In this document: positions 15,956-24,759 of the stretch, in pieces | Layout: every line of letters begins with the position of its first letter | How positions within the stretch are numbered: the stretch's first letter is position 1 | Assembly: GCA_937893155.1 (NCBI GenBank) | Contig: CALBGU010000258.1 | Coordinates: forward strand, 1-30,704 | Length of the DNA: 30,704 nucleotides | Source: an uncultured Treponema sp. | GTDB lineage: Bacteria; Spirochaetota; Spirochaetia; Treponematales; Treponemataceae | Direction: 5' to 3' | Program-made: the position numbers and the translations under genes | Notes under the pieces: generated by a model | Told to the model about the DNA's origin: nothing | Seen by the model: only the letters and a program-made list of their open reading frames with translations | The model's database searches: none

Positions 15956-16801
15956 ATGATAGATTTACATACACATTCAACAGCGTCTGACGGGCAGTAT
16001 TCGCCGACAGAACTGGTCGAAAAAGCAAAAAATGCGCTCGTGAGCGTTCTGGCTCTGACTGACCACGACACCGTGCAGGGACTTGAAGAAGCCGAAGCGG
16101 CGGCGAAAAACGCAGGCATTACTTTTGTGCGCGGCGTGGAGCTTAATATTGCGTGGACGACGGGCGAGTTTCATCTTTTGGGCTTGGGGCTCAAGGACAT
16201 CAAGAGCGATTTGCGTGCGATTATCAAGGAATTGTCTGAAGCGCGGCGGAATCGAAATCGGAAAATCGTGGCAAAAATGCAAGAAGCGGGGATTGCGGTA
16301 ACGCTTGAGGAACTCGAGTCGCTTTATCCTGCAAAATCGCTCGGCAGACCGCATTTCGCCGATTTTTTGGTCAAGCAAAAAGTGGTTCGGCACAAACAGG
16401 ACGCATTCGACAAATATCTTGCCAAAGGCAGACCGTTTTACGAGGCAAAAGAGGGCGCCGACCTTGATATTGCCGTTAATGCCATTGTGGATTCGGGCGG
16501 CGTTCCCGTGATTGCGCACCCGCTTTCGCTCTATCTGTCGTGGAGCAAAATCGAGCCGGTGTTGCGCGACGTGCACGAACGCGGCGTTAGGGGGCTTGAG
16601 GCGTGGCATCCGGGAGCGCGCGAGCAGGATTGCAAGCGGCTTGAAGCGATGGCGCGGGAAATCGGGTTTTTTATAACGGCGGGAAGCGATTTTCACGGCG
16701 AAAAAGTCCGCGCAGACCGAAAACTCGGACACACGGCGGGAAATCGCAAAATCGATGACGCATTTTATGCTGACGAGCTGTTGCCGCACCTTTCTCACTG
16801 A
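15956..16801 (+). CDS. PHP-domain phosphoesterase (YciV/TrpH-like)
   Basis: A 281-aa member of the PHP family close to YciV/RNase AM and TrpH, which hydrolyse 3',5'-nucleoside bisphosphates or short 5' ends of RNA. Metal-binding motifs are present: DLHTHST (H5, H7), SDG (D12), LTDHDT (D36, H37), GVELN (E62), GRPHFA, IAHP and GSDFHG. Length and order fit the family. The start at 15956 matches the conserved MIDLHTHS; an in-frame upstream start would overlap the promoter. It is monocistronic, convergent with the restriction gene. Confidence 0.9.
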   Translation: MIDLHTHSTASDGQYSPTELVEKAKNALVSVLALTDHDTVQGLEEAEAAAKNAGITFVRGVELNIAWTTGEFHLLGLGLKDIKSDLRAIIKELSEARRNRNRKIVAKMQEAGIAVTLEELESLYPAKSLGRPHFADFLVKQKVVRHKQDAFDKYLAKGRPFYEAKEGADLDIAVNAIVDSGGVPVIAHPLSLYLSWSKIEPVLRDVHERGVRGLEAWHPGAREQDCKRLEAMAREIGFFITAGSDFHGEKVRADRKLGHTAGNRKIDDAFYADELLPHLSH

Positions 16802-16825
16802 TTTTTGCTGATTTTATAAAAGTTG

Positions 16826-16861
16826 TCACTCCAAAATTTTTGGAATGATAGCTTTATTTTT
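16826..16861. terminator. Probable bidirectional terminator
   Basis: TCACTCCAAAA pairs with TTTTGGAATGA (one C-A mismatch on the plus strand, G-U on the minus). On the plus side GCTTTATTTTTTT follows. It lies between the convergent PHP and putative endonuclease genes. Confidence 0.6.
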
Positions 16862-16889
16862 TTGCGTATATTTTGTAACAAAAGAAAAA

Positions 16890-18023
16890 TTATTTCTTTA
16901 GCAATCGTTGACGTGCGGTGAATCGTTCTTCTTCGTATTTGAAATAATCGTTCAAAGAATAATCCTGTTGCATCATATTCGAGAGATGAAAAGACCAAAA
17001 AATATTGGTAGGACGCGCGGGCGATAGAACACATTTTTTTATATTGTCAAAATAATATCGCTGATAAATAACTGCTTCTTCGTGTGTAAAGTCAATGCTG
17101 TCTGCACTTCGTTCGGCGATATTGAAATGCTTTATGTCAATTCTCTTCAATTGAATCGGGTCTGTTAGTTGCCCGTCAATCATACTTACAGAGGGGTGAT
17201 TTTTGCAGTAATCGAGTAAATTTCCGCGGTATGCTTCAGAATCATAGACACAGTTTTTAAGCACCGATTCTAGCGTGGAAAGCAAAGAATAATAAGTTAT
17301 TTGTTGTTCGCTATTTAATGCTTTTACAAAAATGCTTTTCATTGCAAAATACAAAACAACCAAATCTAAATCTATGCAGACATCTTTTGAAGCATATTCG
17401 CAGGCTGGATTAAATAATGTTAATTCCTTGCCGCGATGTGTTTCTATCGTATCTTGTTGCCCGCCGCGAATAGACACAAAAAGAAATCCGTTCCATTGAT
17501 CATTTCCTGTTCCAATCCCTTTTTTACCGTCCTCTTTCAACTGCTTTATGGCAAAATCTGTGTAATTGTCTTTAGTGATTATAACTTTCTTTCCTTTGTA
17601 TGAAACTTCAGTATTATTAACCAATTTTAAAAAACTTTCACGCTGAATTTCCGATGACGAACTTCCTTGCTCTGAATGAATGGAAATAATCGCGGATACA
17701 GTTTCATCACTGCCGATTCTATTTTTTAGTTCGCTAAAAAGCGGATTGGAAAAATTGTCTTTATCAAAAAAATCATTGTTCAAAAACTCTACAACAACTC
17801 CGCCTTCAAATGTTTTAAGGTGTTCAAGAGACAAGTGATTGTCTCTCACAATTTTCCATTCAATTAGAACTCTGTTACTTCTCGGAGTACGCTTTTGGAA
17901 TAACTCTGACGGCACATTGTACTGTCCTGTTTTTGCACAGACATTGGAAAATTTTGCGTGCAGATTTTCACCGAATGATTCAATAAACTTTCTTGTAGCC
18001 AATCGAATTTTATTTTTATCCAT
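16890..18023 (-). CDS. Putative type II restriction endonuclease
   Basis: A 377-aa soluble protein, no signal peptide. I see no diagnosable nuclease motif with certainty; acidic-hydrophobic stretches such as RVLIEWK and GGVVVEFL could be part of a PD-(D/E)XK core, but this is unproven. The call rests on context: it directly follows a small controller-type regulator (8-nt gap) and is divergent from a DNA methyltransferase, the standard layout of C-controlled restriction-modification systems. AAGG lies 6 nt before the ATG. Codon use is AT-rich like the methyltransferase and unlike the flanking genes, pointing to transfer as a unit. Recognition site unknown. Confidence 0.6.
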   Translation of the reverse strand: MDKNKIRLATRKFIESFGENLHAKFSNVCAKTGQYNVPSELFQKRTPRSNRVLIEWKIVRDNHLSLEHLKTFEGGVVVEFLNNDFFDKDNFSNPLFSELKNRIGSDETVSAIISIHSEQGSSSSEIQRESFLKLVNNTEVSYKGKKVIITKDNYTDFAIKQLKEDGKKGIGTGNDQWNGFLFVSIRGGQQDTIETHRGKELTLFNPACEYASKDVCIDLDLVVLYFAMKSIFVKALNSEQQITYYSLLSTLESVLKNCVYDSEAYRGNLLDYCKNHPSVSMIDGQLTDPIQLKRIDIKHFNIAERSADSIDFTHEEAVIYQRYYFDNIKKCVLSPARPTNIFWSFHLSNMMQQDYSLNDYFKYEEERFTARQRLLKK

Positions 18024-18031
18024 AGCAGACC

Positions 18032-18244
18032 TTAGATATTAAAAAAAGTGTTAAACGAAATCTCAAACCCGTCTACGATTTTTTTGATATTTTCAATCGA
18101 GATATTTCGTTTCCCTAATTCCACGGAAGCATAATACGCTCTGTCCATATCAATGCTAAGAGCAAATTTTTCCTGTGATATATTTTTTTCAGTTCTTAAC
18201 TCTTTGCATCTTTTTCCAAACCATTCTTTTATAGAGGCATTCAT
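18032..18244 (-). CDS. Controller-type XRE regulator of the restriction-modification system
   Basis: A 70-aa single-domain helix-turn-helix protein (WFGKRCKELRTEKNISQEKFA, then YYASVELGKRNISIENI), the size and fold of C proteins that time restriction enzyme expression after entry of a restriction-modification system. The motif SxELGKRNIS is typical of C proteins. It is the first gene of an operon with the putative endonuclease and has palindromes in its divergent promoter region. No clear Shine-Dalgarno. Confidence 0.85.
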   Translation of the reverse strand: MNASIKEWFGKRCKELRTEKNISQEKFALSIDMDRAYYASVELGKRNISIENIKKIVDGFEISFNTFFNI

Positions 18245-18273
18245 AAATTAAAAAGAGATTAGTTTTTTTGTGG

Positions 18274-18302
18274 TATATAAATCAACGGCTTTTAAGCTAC
18301 AA
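18274..18302 (-). promoter_or_regulatory. Predicted promoter of the controller-endonuclease operon
   Basis: Minus strand TTGTAG (18302-18297), 17-bp spacer, TATATA (18279-18274). GCTT-TT-AAGC (18288-18297) is an inverted repeat inside the spacer. Confidence 0.5.
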
Positions 18303-18305
18303 TTA

Positions 18306-18324
18306 GATTGAAACGATTGCAATC
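18306..18324. promoter_or_regulatory. Candidate controller operator
   Basis: GATTGAAACGATTGCAATC contains the perfect 10-bp palindrome GATTGCAATC (18315-18324) plus a further GATTG half-site. It overlaps the -35 box and spacer of the methyltransferase promoter. Confidence 0.5.
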
Positions 18325-18336
18325 CTATGCTATGCT
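18308..18336 (+). promoter_or_regulatory. Predicted promoter of the methyltransferase gene
   Basis: TTGAAA (18308-18313), 17-bp spacer, TATGCT (18331-18336). Back-to-back with the controller promoter; the two -35 boxes are 5 bp apart. Confidence 0.6.
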
Positions 18337-18363
18337 GTTGGAGAAAAAAGCGGATAAAAAACA

Positions 18364-20448
18364 ATGAGTACATTTGATGAGAAACTGCACGAGGCTTCAG
18401 CATATTTATCAGAATCAATCGAAACAAATATCTTTTTGAATATCCTTTTTGAGATGAACAGATATTTTGACAAGCAATTTGTTATTTTAATTCACTCCGA
18501 AAAAACAGGTCTGAAACTAAATCAAAGCGAAAGAAATTTGCTTAGGCGATATTTTTATTATGGCGTAGCAGAATGGCTTGCGATATTGCATATTCCCAGT
18601 TTTCCGCAATATGATGCAACTGATGACGACAAAACAAAGGTATTGGAGTCTTTTATTGAACGGTGCAATACATATGGCAAAGAAAAAATTGTAAATTCTG
18701 TGCAGGAACGATATATGCTCGTAAAAGAAAAAAGTATTTCTAATAATTCTGCTTTATGGTTGGACTGGTTCAACAAAAAACGCAATGCAAATTCTGATTT
18801 TTCGCTTTTTGTATATGATTACGCGCAAAGCGACTTTGAAAATGACGGCTTTTCAGAGAAAAAAATTTTTGAAACAATCGCTGATATATATGACCGTTTG
18901 GAGAATTATAGATATTTTATTTTTAAACTGCACGGGAAACTTTTTAATACGCAGAAAGAAGATGTAACTTGGAAAGTTTTGTATAAAATCGGAATTTATT
19001 GCGAAAATTTTATTCAGTACACTGCTCCGTTTTTTCCGTTCAAGAAGCAAAAGTCAATAGAAACTCTTACCGCATTTTTAGACGAGCGATTTCCGAATAA
19101 TGACAATAATACGCTTGCTTGCGAATTTTATTCTTCGATTTCGACAGGATTTAAATTTGAGGATTGTCTTATCAGCGATAATCAAGATGACATAATCCTA
19201 ACAATGAAAAAAATAAAGATGGACACATCTCCCATACCCTGTCCTGCATGTATGACAACAATTCAGAGCGGAAACTCATTTCCTGAAATTTTTTTGAGAA
19301 GCTATGAATGTAAAAATCCTGCTTGCCCAGAACGAAGCAAATCAGGACGCGGCAAACGGTTTGATGAATTCGGCGTGTACCGTTATTTCAAATTAACGGA
19401 AGACAAAGCCGCAGACAAAATCGGAGAAAATCTGTTTTCAAAATGGCGGCGAGATATTTTTTCACGCGGCTCTGATATATATGAAATGCTCATCAATTAT
19501 TATGCTTGGGCAACAGAAACCGTGTGCATTTCAAAATCAGTAAAAATCAAAAATGAAAATTTCCGCGTTATAAAACAATATGCGCCGTACAACAAGAATA
19601 ATTATGAAACCGATTTTGAAAAATTGCCGATTGTTGTTTTATTCAGAAAAATAGCTGCTCTCATTTCCTGCAAAACAGGAATGAGAAAAATTTCTGCGCC
19701 TATAGAAATCGTGAACGAAAACTCTACTGAAAATATTGCGCAATTTGCTGCTCATCAGATTGGGACTGCAATAACATCGCCGCCGTATTACAACGCACGA
19801 GAATATTCTTGGTGGTCAAATATGATTTTGTATTTTATAGATATGCAACGAAATGCAAAATCAGTTTTTAATGTACTATGCGACAACGGATACTATTTGT
19901 ATAACATTGGCGATATTGTAAACGCAGACAATATATATGTGGAATCGAATATGTCGAAAAAACGGCTTCAATTAGGTTTTTTGTCCTGTCTTATTTTTGA
20001 ACAATGCGGCTTCAATTTGGTCGGCAATATTATTTGGGATAAAGGTGAGGTTCAGTCAAAACGCAATTCTACAATGAATAGAAATTCAGGATATGTGAAG
20101 TGCATAAACTGCTATGAACATATTTTTGTTTTCAAAAAAGGAAAAGAAAGAAAAATAGTAAGCGATGTAAAACGGATTACGCCCGTTATCAAAATCAATT
20201 CAAAAGGTGAAAATACTTACAAGCACACGGCTCCTTATCCTTTGGAACTGGTAAACCTCATAAAACCTTTTGTGCAGAAAGAAAAATATATTTTAGACCC
20301 GTTTTTAGGGAGCGGAACAACACTTAAATGGTGCAAACAAAACAGTTTTAGAGGAATCGGTTTTGAGATGAACAAAGAATATTTTGAACTTGCTAAAAAG
20401 TATATAAACGAAAGTGATTCTCCTGAATTACTTTTTGATTTTTGCTGA
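18364..20448 (+). CDS. Beta-class DNA methyltransferase (probably N4-cytosine) with N-terminal zinc-ribbon extension
   Basis: A 694-aa modification enzyme. The C-terminal third carries catalytic motif IV TSPPYY (471-476) before the SAM motif DPFLGSGTT (645-653), the beta-class order; SPPY favours N4-cytosine methylation, though N6-adenine is possible. The first 430 residues are unusual for a type II methylase: a long alpha-rich region, then a four-Cys zinc-ribbon-like element (C293, C296, C316, C321) with a basic stretch (RSKSGRGKR), perhaps for DNA recognition. The whole gene is AT-rich compared with its neighbours. It is divergent from the controller and putative endonuclease. The true target sequence is unknown. 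An orphan regulatory methylase is less likely given the partner genes. Confidence 0.88.
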   Translation: MSTFDEKLHEASAYLSESIETNIFLNILFEMNRYFDKQFVILIHSEKTGLKLNQSERNLLRRYFYYGVAEWLAILHIPSFPQYDATDDDKTKVLESFIERCNTYGKEKIVNSVQERYMLVKEKSISNNSALWLDWFNKKRNANSDFSLFVYDYAQSDFENDGFSEKKIFETIADIYDRLENYRYFIFKLHGKLFNTQKEDVTWKVLYKIGIYCENFIQYTAPFFPFKKQKSIETLTAFLDERFPNNDNNTLACEFYSSISTGFKFEDCLISDNQDDIILTMKKIKMDTSPIPCPACMTTIQSGNSFPEIFLRSYECKNPACPERSKSGRGKRFDEFGVYRYFKLTEDKAADKIGENLFSKWRRDIFSRGSDIYEMLINYYAWATETVCISKSVKIKNENFRVIKQYAPYNKNNYETDFEKLPIVVLFRKIAALISCKTGMRKISAPIEIVNENSTENIAQFAAHQIGTAITSPPYYNAREYSWWSNMILYFIDMQRNAKSVFNVLCDNGYYLYNIGDIVNADNIYVESNMSKKRLQLGFLSCLIFEQCGFNLVGNIIWDKGEVQSKRNSTMNRNSGYVKCINCYEHIFVFKKGKERKIVSDVKRITPVIKINSKGENTYKHTAPYPLELVNLIKPFVQKEKYILDPFLGSGTTLKWCKQNSFRGIGFEMNKEYFELAKKYINESDSPELLFDFC

Positions 20449-20526
20449 TTTTTCATCTAAAAATACCAAAAATGTATCATTTTTGCCTTGTTTTTTGCAA
20501 AAATACCGAAAAAGAACTTGTTTTTA

Positions 20527-20714
20527 GCGAATTTTGGCGCAATAAAAGCCGACTAAGCATTTGTTTTTGCTTTTATCGTGCCATAAATGCAAAAACAAAC
20601 GTTTAGTTTGCATTTTATGATACAATAAAGGTCGACAAAATATTTAGTTTCACTTTTATCGTATCATAAATGCAAAAACAAGCATTTTTTTGCGTTTTAT
20701 GATGCAATAAATGC
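20527..20714. repeat. Array of alternating inverted 22-bp motifs, 82-83-bp period
   Basis: A motif close to CTTTTATCGTATCATAAATGC occurs forward at 20570 and 20653 and as its reverse complement at 20610 and 20692, with a weaker inverted copy at 20527. Same-orientation spacing is 82-83 bp, alternating half-spacing 40-43 bp. Adjacent motifs can pair into long hairpins. Non-coding and AT-rich, directly downstream of the methyltransferase. The rest of 20449-20780 shows no gene. Confidence 0.75.
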
Positions 20715-20781
20715 TGAAAAATTGTTTTTTCCGTCTTTTACGAAATCCTGTCTTCTCAAAAATACAAAAAGAGCGTCAATT

Positions 20782-20810
20782 TTGCTTTATTGTGTGATGT
20801 GTGTTACAAT
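20782..20810 (+). promoter_or_regulatory. Promoter of the GGDEF gene; leaderless start likely
   Basis: TTGCTT (20782-20787), 17-bp spacer, TACAAT (20805-20810), and ATG 8 nt later at 20819 with no Shine-Dalgarno. Confidence 0.7.
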
Positions 20811-20818
20811 ATTTTTGT

Positions 20819-22675
20819 ATGGGTAGAGAGAAATTCAAATTCAACAAAAAGATTTTTGCATTTTCAAGCGCGGCAATGCTGGGAATTACGCTGTTTATCG
20901 GCGGAGTGTTTTGCTGGCTGTATTCGGTTTCAAAAAAGAATATCGTGCAGAAGTGGCAAACCGAAACGATGCAAATTGCGCAGGAAGTGAATTTTTATAT
21001 GAAAATGCCGGTGGACGCGGTGGCTTTTTCTGCCGTCACGCTCAACGATATGATGCTTCGCGGCAAGCCGCATTCTATCGCGGGCGAATATTTAATCAAA
21101 GAAACGGCTATTTATTCTGCGATTATCAGCGAAAACACTACAGGCGTGTACGCTTTTTACCGCGGAAAATATCTCGACGGCTCGGGCTGGACACCGCCAG
21201 AGGATTACAAGCCGAAAACGCGTCCGTGGTACATCGACGCGCTCAAGGCAGGCGGAAAAATCGCGCTCGTAAAGCCGTATTTGAATATGCAGACATTCAA
21301 AATGATGATGTCGGTAAGTCAGTTGCTCAATGACGGCGAAAGCGTGGTGTCGATGGATATTTTTTTGGACGGCGTGCAGCAGCGAATGTTGGATTTGAAG
21401 AAAAATCCGCTGGTGGCAGAATCGGTTGTTTTGAGCAGCGACGGCTATGTGGTGGCTCATTCCAACGAGGAATTTTTGGCGACCGATTTGTATAAATATG
21501 GCACGAACGAAATGCAGGTGATTGGACACAAAATCTTGAAAAGCGATTCCAAGATGTTTGAGACGAAAATCCACGGGAAAAAATATGCCGTTTTTGTGGA
21601 AAACATCAATAGCGATTGGAAGACGATTTTGGTTTTGAACAGCGCGAAAATGTATCGTTCGCTGTCGCTGATTTATATTATTTCGGCGCTGGTAATTTTG
21701 GCGGTAATTGCCGTGATTTTTGCAATGCTGTTCAACATCAACTGCAAATACGAGGAGGCGGAGGAGCTTCGGAAGGAAGTGCAGGCGGTTGCCGATATTT
21801 ATCCCACCGTTCTAAAGATAAATATGAAAAGCGATACAGTGTCGATTTTGCGTGGCAACAAGCGGACTGAATCGCTTTTGGGCGGCGATTTTACGAACTT
21901 TTCAGTGCGGGCGGTGGAATTCGGCGAGAAAATCGCAATCGAGCAATCCAAAGAAATGGTGAAAAATTTTATGGACGCGCGGACGCTAAACGAGCGGCTT
22001 GAGAATATAAATTCGCTGTCGCTTGAGTTTATGGACGAAAACAGCCGCTGGATTCGTACGCGATATATCGTGGTTGACCGCGAGGTGAGCGGCAGGGTGT
22101 TTCATTTGCTTCTGGCGTTTGAATCGATTGACGAAGACCGAAAGCGGCAGGAAAAACTCCGAAAACGCGCCGAAACCGATATGATGACGGGTGTGCGAAA
22201 CCGCGGTTCTGGCGAGGCGATGGTGAAAAAGGCAATGGCGGAGGGCAGAAAGGGTATGTTTTGTCTTCTCGACGCGGATAAATTTAAGTCAATCAATGAT
22301 ACGTTCGGTCATTCGGTGGGCGACAAAGTTATTATTGCGATTGCAAAATGTATGGAGAAAACGTTCCGCGGCTCAGACATCGTTTTTAGGCTCGGTGGCG
22401 ATGAATTTGCGGCGTTTTCGGAAGGCGTTGCGTCCAAGGAAATCGGCGAGAAAATCGTGGCGCGTCTTTTTGAGAACATTGACAAAATCGATATTCCCGA
22501 ATTGCAGGGGCGAAAGATTTCGCTGTCGGTTGGCGCATCGTTTTATCCCGCCACGCGCGAAGATTCGTTTGAGGCGATGTACAAACGCGCGGACAGAGGC
22601 ACTTACGAGAGCAAAAAGCAGACGGGCAATGCGCTCACGTTCCGAGCGCAAGAAGAAGACGGCGCGGCAGACTAA
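20819..22675 (+). CDS. Membrane diguanylate cyclase with periplasmic Cache sensor
   Basis: A 618-aa signalling protein that should make c-di-GMP from two GTP. Layout: membrane segment (about 11-35), periplasmic double-Cache-like sensor (about 40-280, with RPWYIDALKAGG, the usual Cache signature), second membrane segment (about 282-305), a linker PAS-like region (about 325-440), then GGDEF. The active-site GGDEF is exact (526-530) and the inhibitory I-site RGSD (517-520) is five residues upstream, so an active, feedback-inhibited enzyme is expected. The magnesium-binding LDADKFKSINDTFGH is also present. No EAL domain. It is convergent with uup (20-nt gap). Confidence 0.93.
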   Translation: MGREKFKFNKKIFAFSSAAMLGITLFIGGVFCWLYSVSKKNIVQKWQTETMQIAQEVNFYMKMPVDAVAFSAVTLNDMMLRGKPHSIAGEYLIKETAIYSAIISENTTGVYAFYRGKYLDGSGWTPPEDYKPKTRPWYIDALKAGGKIALVKPYLNMQTFKMMMSVSQLLNDGESVVSMDIFLDGVQQRMLDLKKNPLVAESVVLSSDGYVVAHSNEEFLATDLYKYGTNEMQVIGHKILKSDSKMFETKIHGKKYAVFVENINSDWKTILVLNSAKMYRSLSLIYIISALVILAVIAVIFAMLFNINCKYEEAEELRKEVQAVADIYPTVLKINMKSDTVSILRGNKRTESLLGGDFTNFSVRAVEFGEKIAIEQSKEMVKNFMDARTLNERLENINSLSLEFMDENSRWIRTRYIVVDREVSGRVFHLLLAFESIDEDRKRQEKLRKRAETDMMTGVRNRGSGEAMVKKAMAEGRKGMFCLLDADKFKSINDTFGHSVGDKVIIAIAKCMEKTFRGSDIVFRLGGDEFAAFSEGVASKEIGEKIVARLFENIDKIDIPELQGRKISLSVGASFYPATREDSFEAMYKRADRGTYESKKQTGNALTFRAQEEDGAAD

Positions 22676-22695
22676 AAATACGCTCAATGCAGTTG

Positions 22696-24594
22696 TTACA
22701 ATAGTTCGCTCAGCTCGTCCCAGCGTTCATAATCTGCGTCGAGCTTCGCGCTTAGCTCGGCATATTCCGCGCCCGCCTTTTGCGCTGCGGCAAAATCGCT
22801 GCTCGCCATTTGCGCTTCGAGTTCGCTTTTCTTTTCCTCAAGCTCCGCGATTTCTTCTTCAATGCGCTCAAACTCTTTTTGCTCTTTGAAACTCATTTTG
22901 CGCTTCTTCTGCGGCGGAGGCAATGCCTCTTTCTCAACAATTTTCTTCTGGCTTTCTTCTTTTGCAGCAAGTTCTTTCTCTTTGCGCAGCTCTTCGCGAT
23001 AATCGATGTATTCGCTGCATTTGCCGACATAGCCCGAAATCTCGCCTGAATCTTCAAGAATAAACAGCGTATCCGCCACCTTGTCCATAAAATATCGGTC
23101 GTGGCTCACGATGAGCAAACAGCCTTTGTAGCTCTCAAGAAACTGCTCAAGGATATTCATCGTGAAAATGTCAAAGTCGTTCGTCGGCTCGTCAAGCACA
23201 AGAAAATTCGGGTTCTGCATCAAAAGGCGCACCAAAAATACCCGTTTCCTCTCGCCGCCCGAAAGCGTAGAAAGCGCACTGTGCTGGATTTTGCCCTCAA
23301 AGCCGAACTCTTCGAGAAACTGCGCCGCGCTCAACGATTTCCCGCTGTTCGTCGTGATGACCTCCGCGACTTCACTTGTATATTCAAGCACGGTTAAATC
23401 AAGATTTTTGAACACGGGATTTTGCTGATAATAGCCGAACACCGTGTTCACGCCGCGCACAACGCTTCCCGTGTCGCTTTCAAGATTGCCCGTGATGATG
23501 TTCAAAAACGTGGATTTTCCTGAGCCGTTGTCGCCGAACACGCCGATTTTCTGCCCTGCCGTAAACGTGTACGAAAAATTTTTTATCACGGGTGCTTTTT
23601 CACTGCCATTTCCTTTCGGGAAGTTTTTGCTGATGTTATGCAATTCCAAGACTTTGCCGCCGAGCCGTCTGCCCGCCACCTCGAACGTAAAGCCTTTGTC
23701 GCTTGCGAATTTCTCGCGGTTAATCAATGCCTCGTCGTGCTGCTTTCTCGCCTTTTGCTTCGTGCCGCGCGCGCAAGGACCTCTCAAAAGCCATTCGCGT
23801 TCCACTCGCAACACGCTTTCTATTCTGCGCTCGGTGTTTTCCTCGATTTCGGCTTCAACCGTCTTTTTGTCGAGATACGTCGAATAGTTGCCTTGATAGA
23901 GTTTTAGGCGATTTCGCGCGAGTTCATAGATATTGTTGCAAACCGCGTCGAGAAAATAGCGGTCGTGCGTTACCATCAAGACGCTGCGTTTTGTGTCGTG
24001 CAGATAGTTCTGAAGCCAATAAATCGTGGAGATGTCGAGATGGTTCGTCGGCTCGTCGAGGAGCAAGAGCTTCGTGTCTTCCACCAACACCTGCGCCAAC
24101 GCGACTTTTTTGACCATTCCGCCCGAAAGCTCGCCCATTTTGCGCGCCATATCGTGAATGCCCAAGACCGAGAGAATCGAGCGAACCTGCGCTTCGTAAT
24201 TCCACAAGTCGAGCGAGTCCATTTCGTGCTGGATTTTCTCGAACCTCGCTTCTCTGCCGTCGTTGAGAGAAAGATTGTCGCACAGCTCTTCGTATTCTTT
24301 GATGATGTTGAGTTTTGGGCTGTTGCTCTTAAAAATGTGCTCTTTTATCGTGTCGTCCGCATTGAAGACGGGATTCTGCGGCAGATACGACACGCCTGCG
24401 CTTTTGTTAGTAACAACGCTGCCCTCGTCCGCCTCAAGCGCGCCTGCGATGATAGAAAGCAGCGTGGATTTGCCCGTGCCGTTTCGCCCGATGATAGCCG
24501 CTTTATCGCCCTCGTCCAAACCGAACGTAATGAGCGTAAACAGCGGTTTTTCACGCCCTATTTTTGCCAAATTGTTTACCGAAAGAAGATTCAT
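22696..24594 (-). CDS. uup: ABC-F ATPase, Uup-like
   Basis: About 632 aa with two ABC domains and no membrane part, as in ABC-F ribosome-associated ATPases. First domain: Walker A GRNGTGKST (36-44), signature LSGG (156-159), Walker B LDEPTNHLD (179-187). Second: GDNGSGKST (354-362), LSGGE (444-448), LDEPTNDFD (467-475). The inter-domain arm has EWLLRGPCARGTKQKARKQ, a Uup hallmark, and the C-terminal 90 residues are a charged coiled coil like the Uup DNA-binding tail. Uup has been linked to ribosome quality control and to tandem-repeat stability. The start at 24594 has no Shine-Dalgarno and lies 8 nt after an extended -10; an in-frame TTG at 24600 lies between the two. Confidence 0.93.
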   Translation of the reverse strand: MNLLSVNNLAKIGREKPLFTLITFGLDEGDKAAIIGRNGTGKSTLLSIIAGALEADEGSVVTNKSAGVSYLPQNPVFNADDTIKEHIFKSNSPKLNIIKEYEELCDNLSLNDGREARFEKIQHEMDSLDLWNYEAQVRSILSVLGIHDMARKMGELSGGMVKKVALAQVLVEDTKLLLLDEPTNHLDISTIYWLQNYLHDTKRSVLMVTHDRYFLDAVCNNIYELARNRLKLYQGNYSTYLDKKTVEAEIEENTERRIESVLRVEREWLLRGPCARGTKQKARKQHDEALINREKFASDKGFTFEVAGRRLGGKVLELHNISKNFPKGNGSEKAPVIKNFSYTFTAGQKIGVFGDNGSGKSTFLNIITGNLESDTGSVVRGVNTVFGYYQQNPVFKNLDLTVLEYTSEVAEVITTNSGKSLSAAQFLEEFGFEGKIQHSALSTLSGGERKRVFLVRLLMQNPNFLVLDEPTNDFDIFTMNILEQFLESYKGCLLIVSHDRYFMDKVADTLFILEDSGEISGYVGKCSEYIDYREELRKEKELAAKEESQKKIVEKEALPPPQKKRKMSFKEQKEFERIEEEIAELEEKKSELEAQMASSDFAAAQKAGAEYAELSAKLDADYERWDELSELL

Positions 24595-24602
24595 AGTCAA
24601 AA

Positions 24603-24611
24603 ATTATAGCA
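24603..24611 (-). promoter_or_regulatory. Extended -10 promoter of uup; leaderless start likely
   Basis: Minus-strand TGCTATAAT, a perfect extended -10, ending 8 nt before the ATG at 24594. No clear -35. Confidence 0.7.
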
Positions 24612-24712
24612 GGTATCCTTTTTCTTTGCTACAATGAAAATATGGAACAAATCGATTGCGGCTAAAAATGGAGATTTTATACCTATTGTATTTTTTTTCA
24701 CGAATTCCGAAT

Positions 24713-24718
24713 TATAAT
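24713..24718 (+). promoter_or_regulatory. Possible -10 of the chemotaxis receptor gene
   Basis: TATAAT 41 nt before the ATG at 24760; no good -35. TAAGGAG ribosome binding site follows. Confidence 0.4.
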
Positions 24719-24759
24719 AATAAAAATAGTGCAATTTTTTTCTGTAAGGAGCGTAGCTG

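Noticed and set aside
15977..16798. Minus-strand 273-codon ORF
   Set aside because: Shadow of the PHP gene, whose metal motifs are all on the plus strand.
24642..24665. Seven-codon ORF (MEQIDCG) 6 nt after an extended -10 TGCTACAAT
   Set aside because: Fits the leaderless pattern, but it is too short to support and has no downstream attenuator before the receptor gene.
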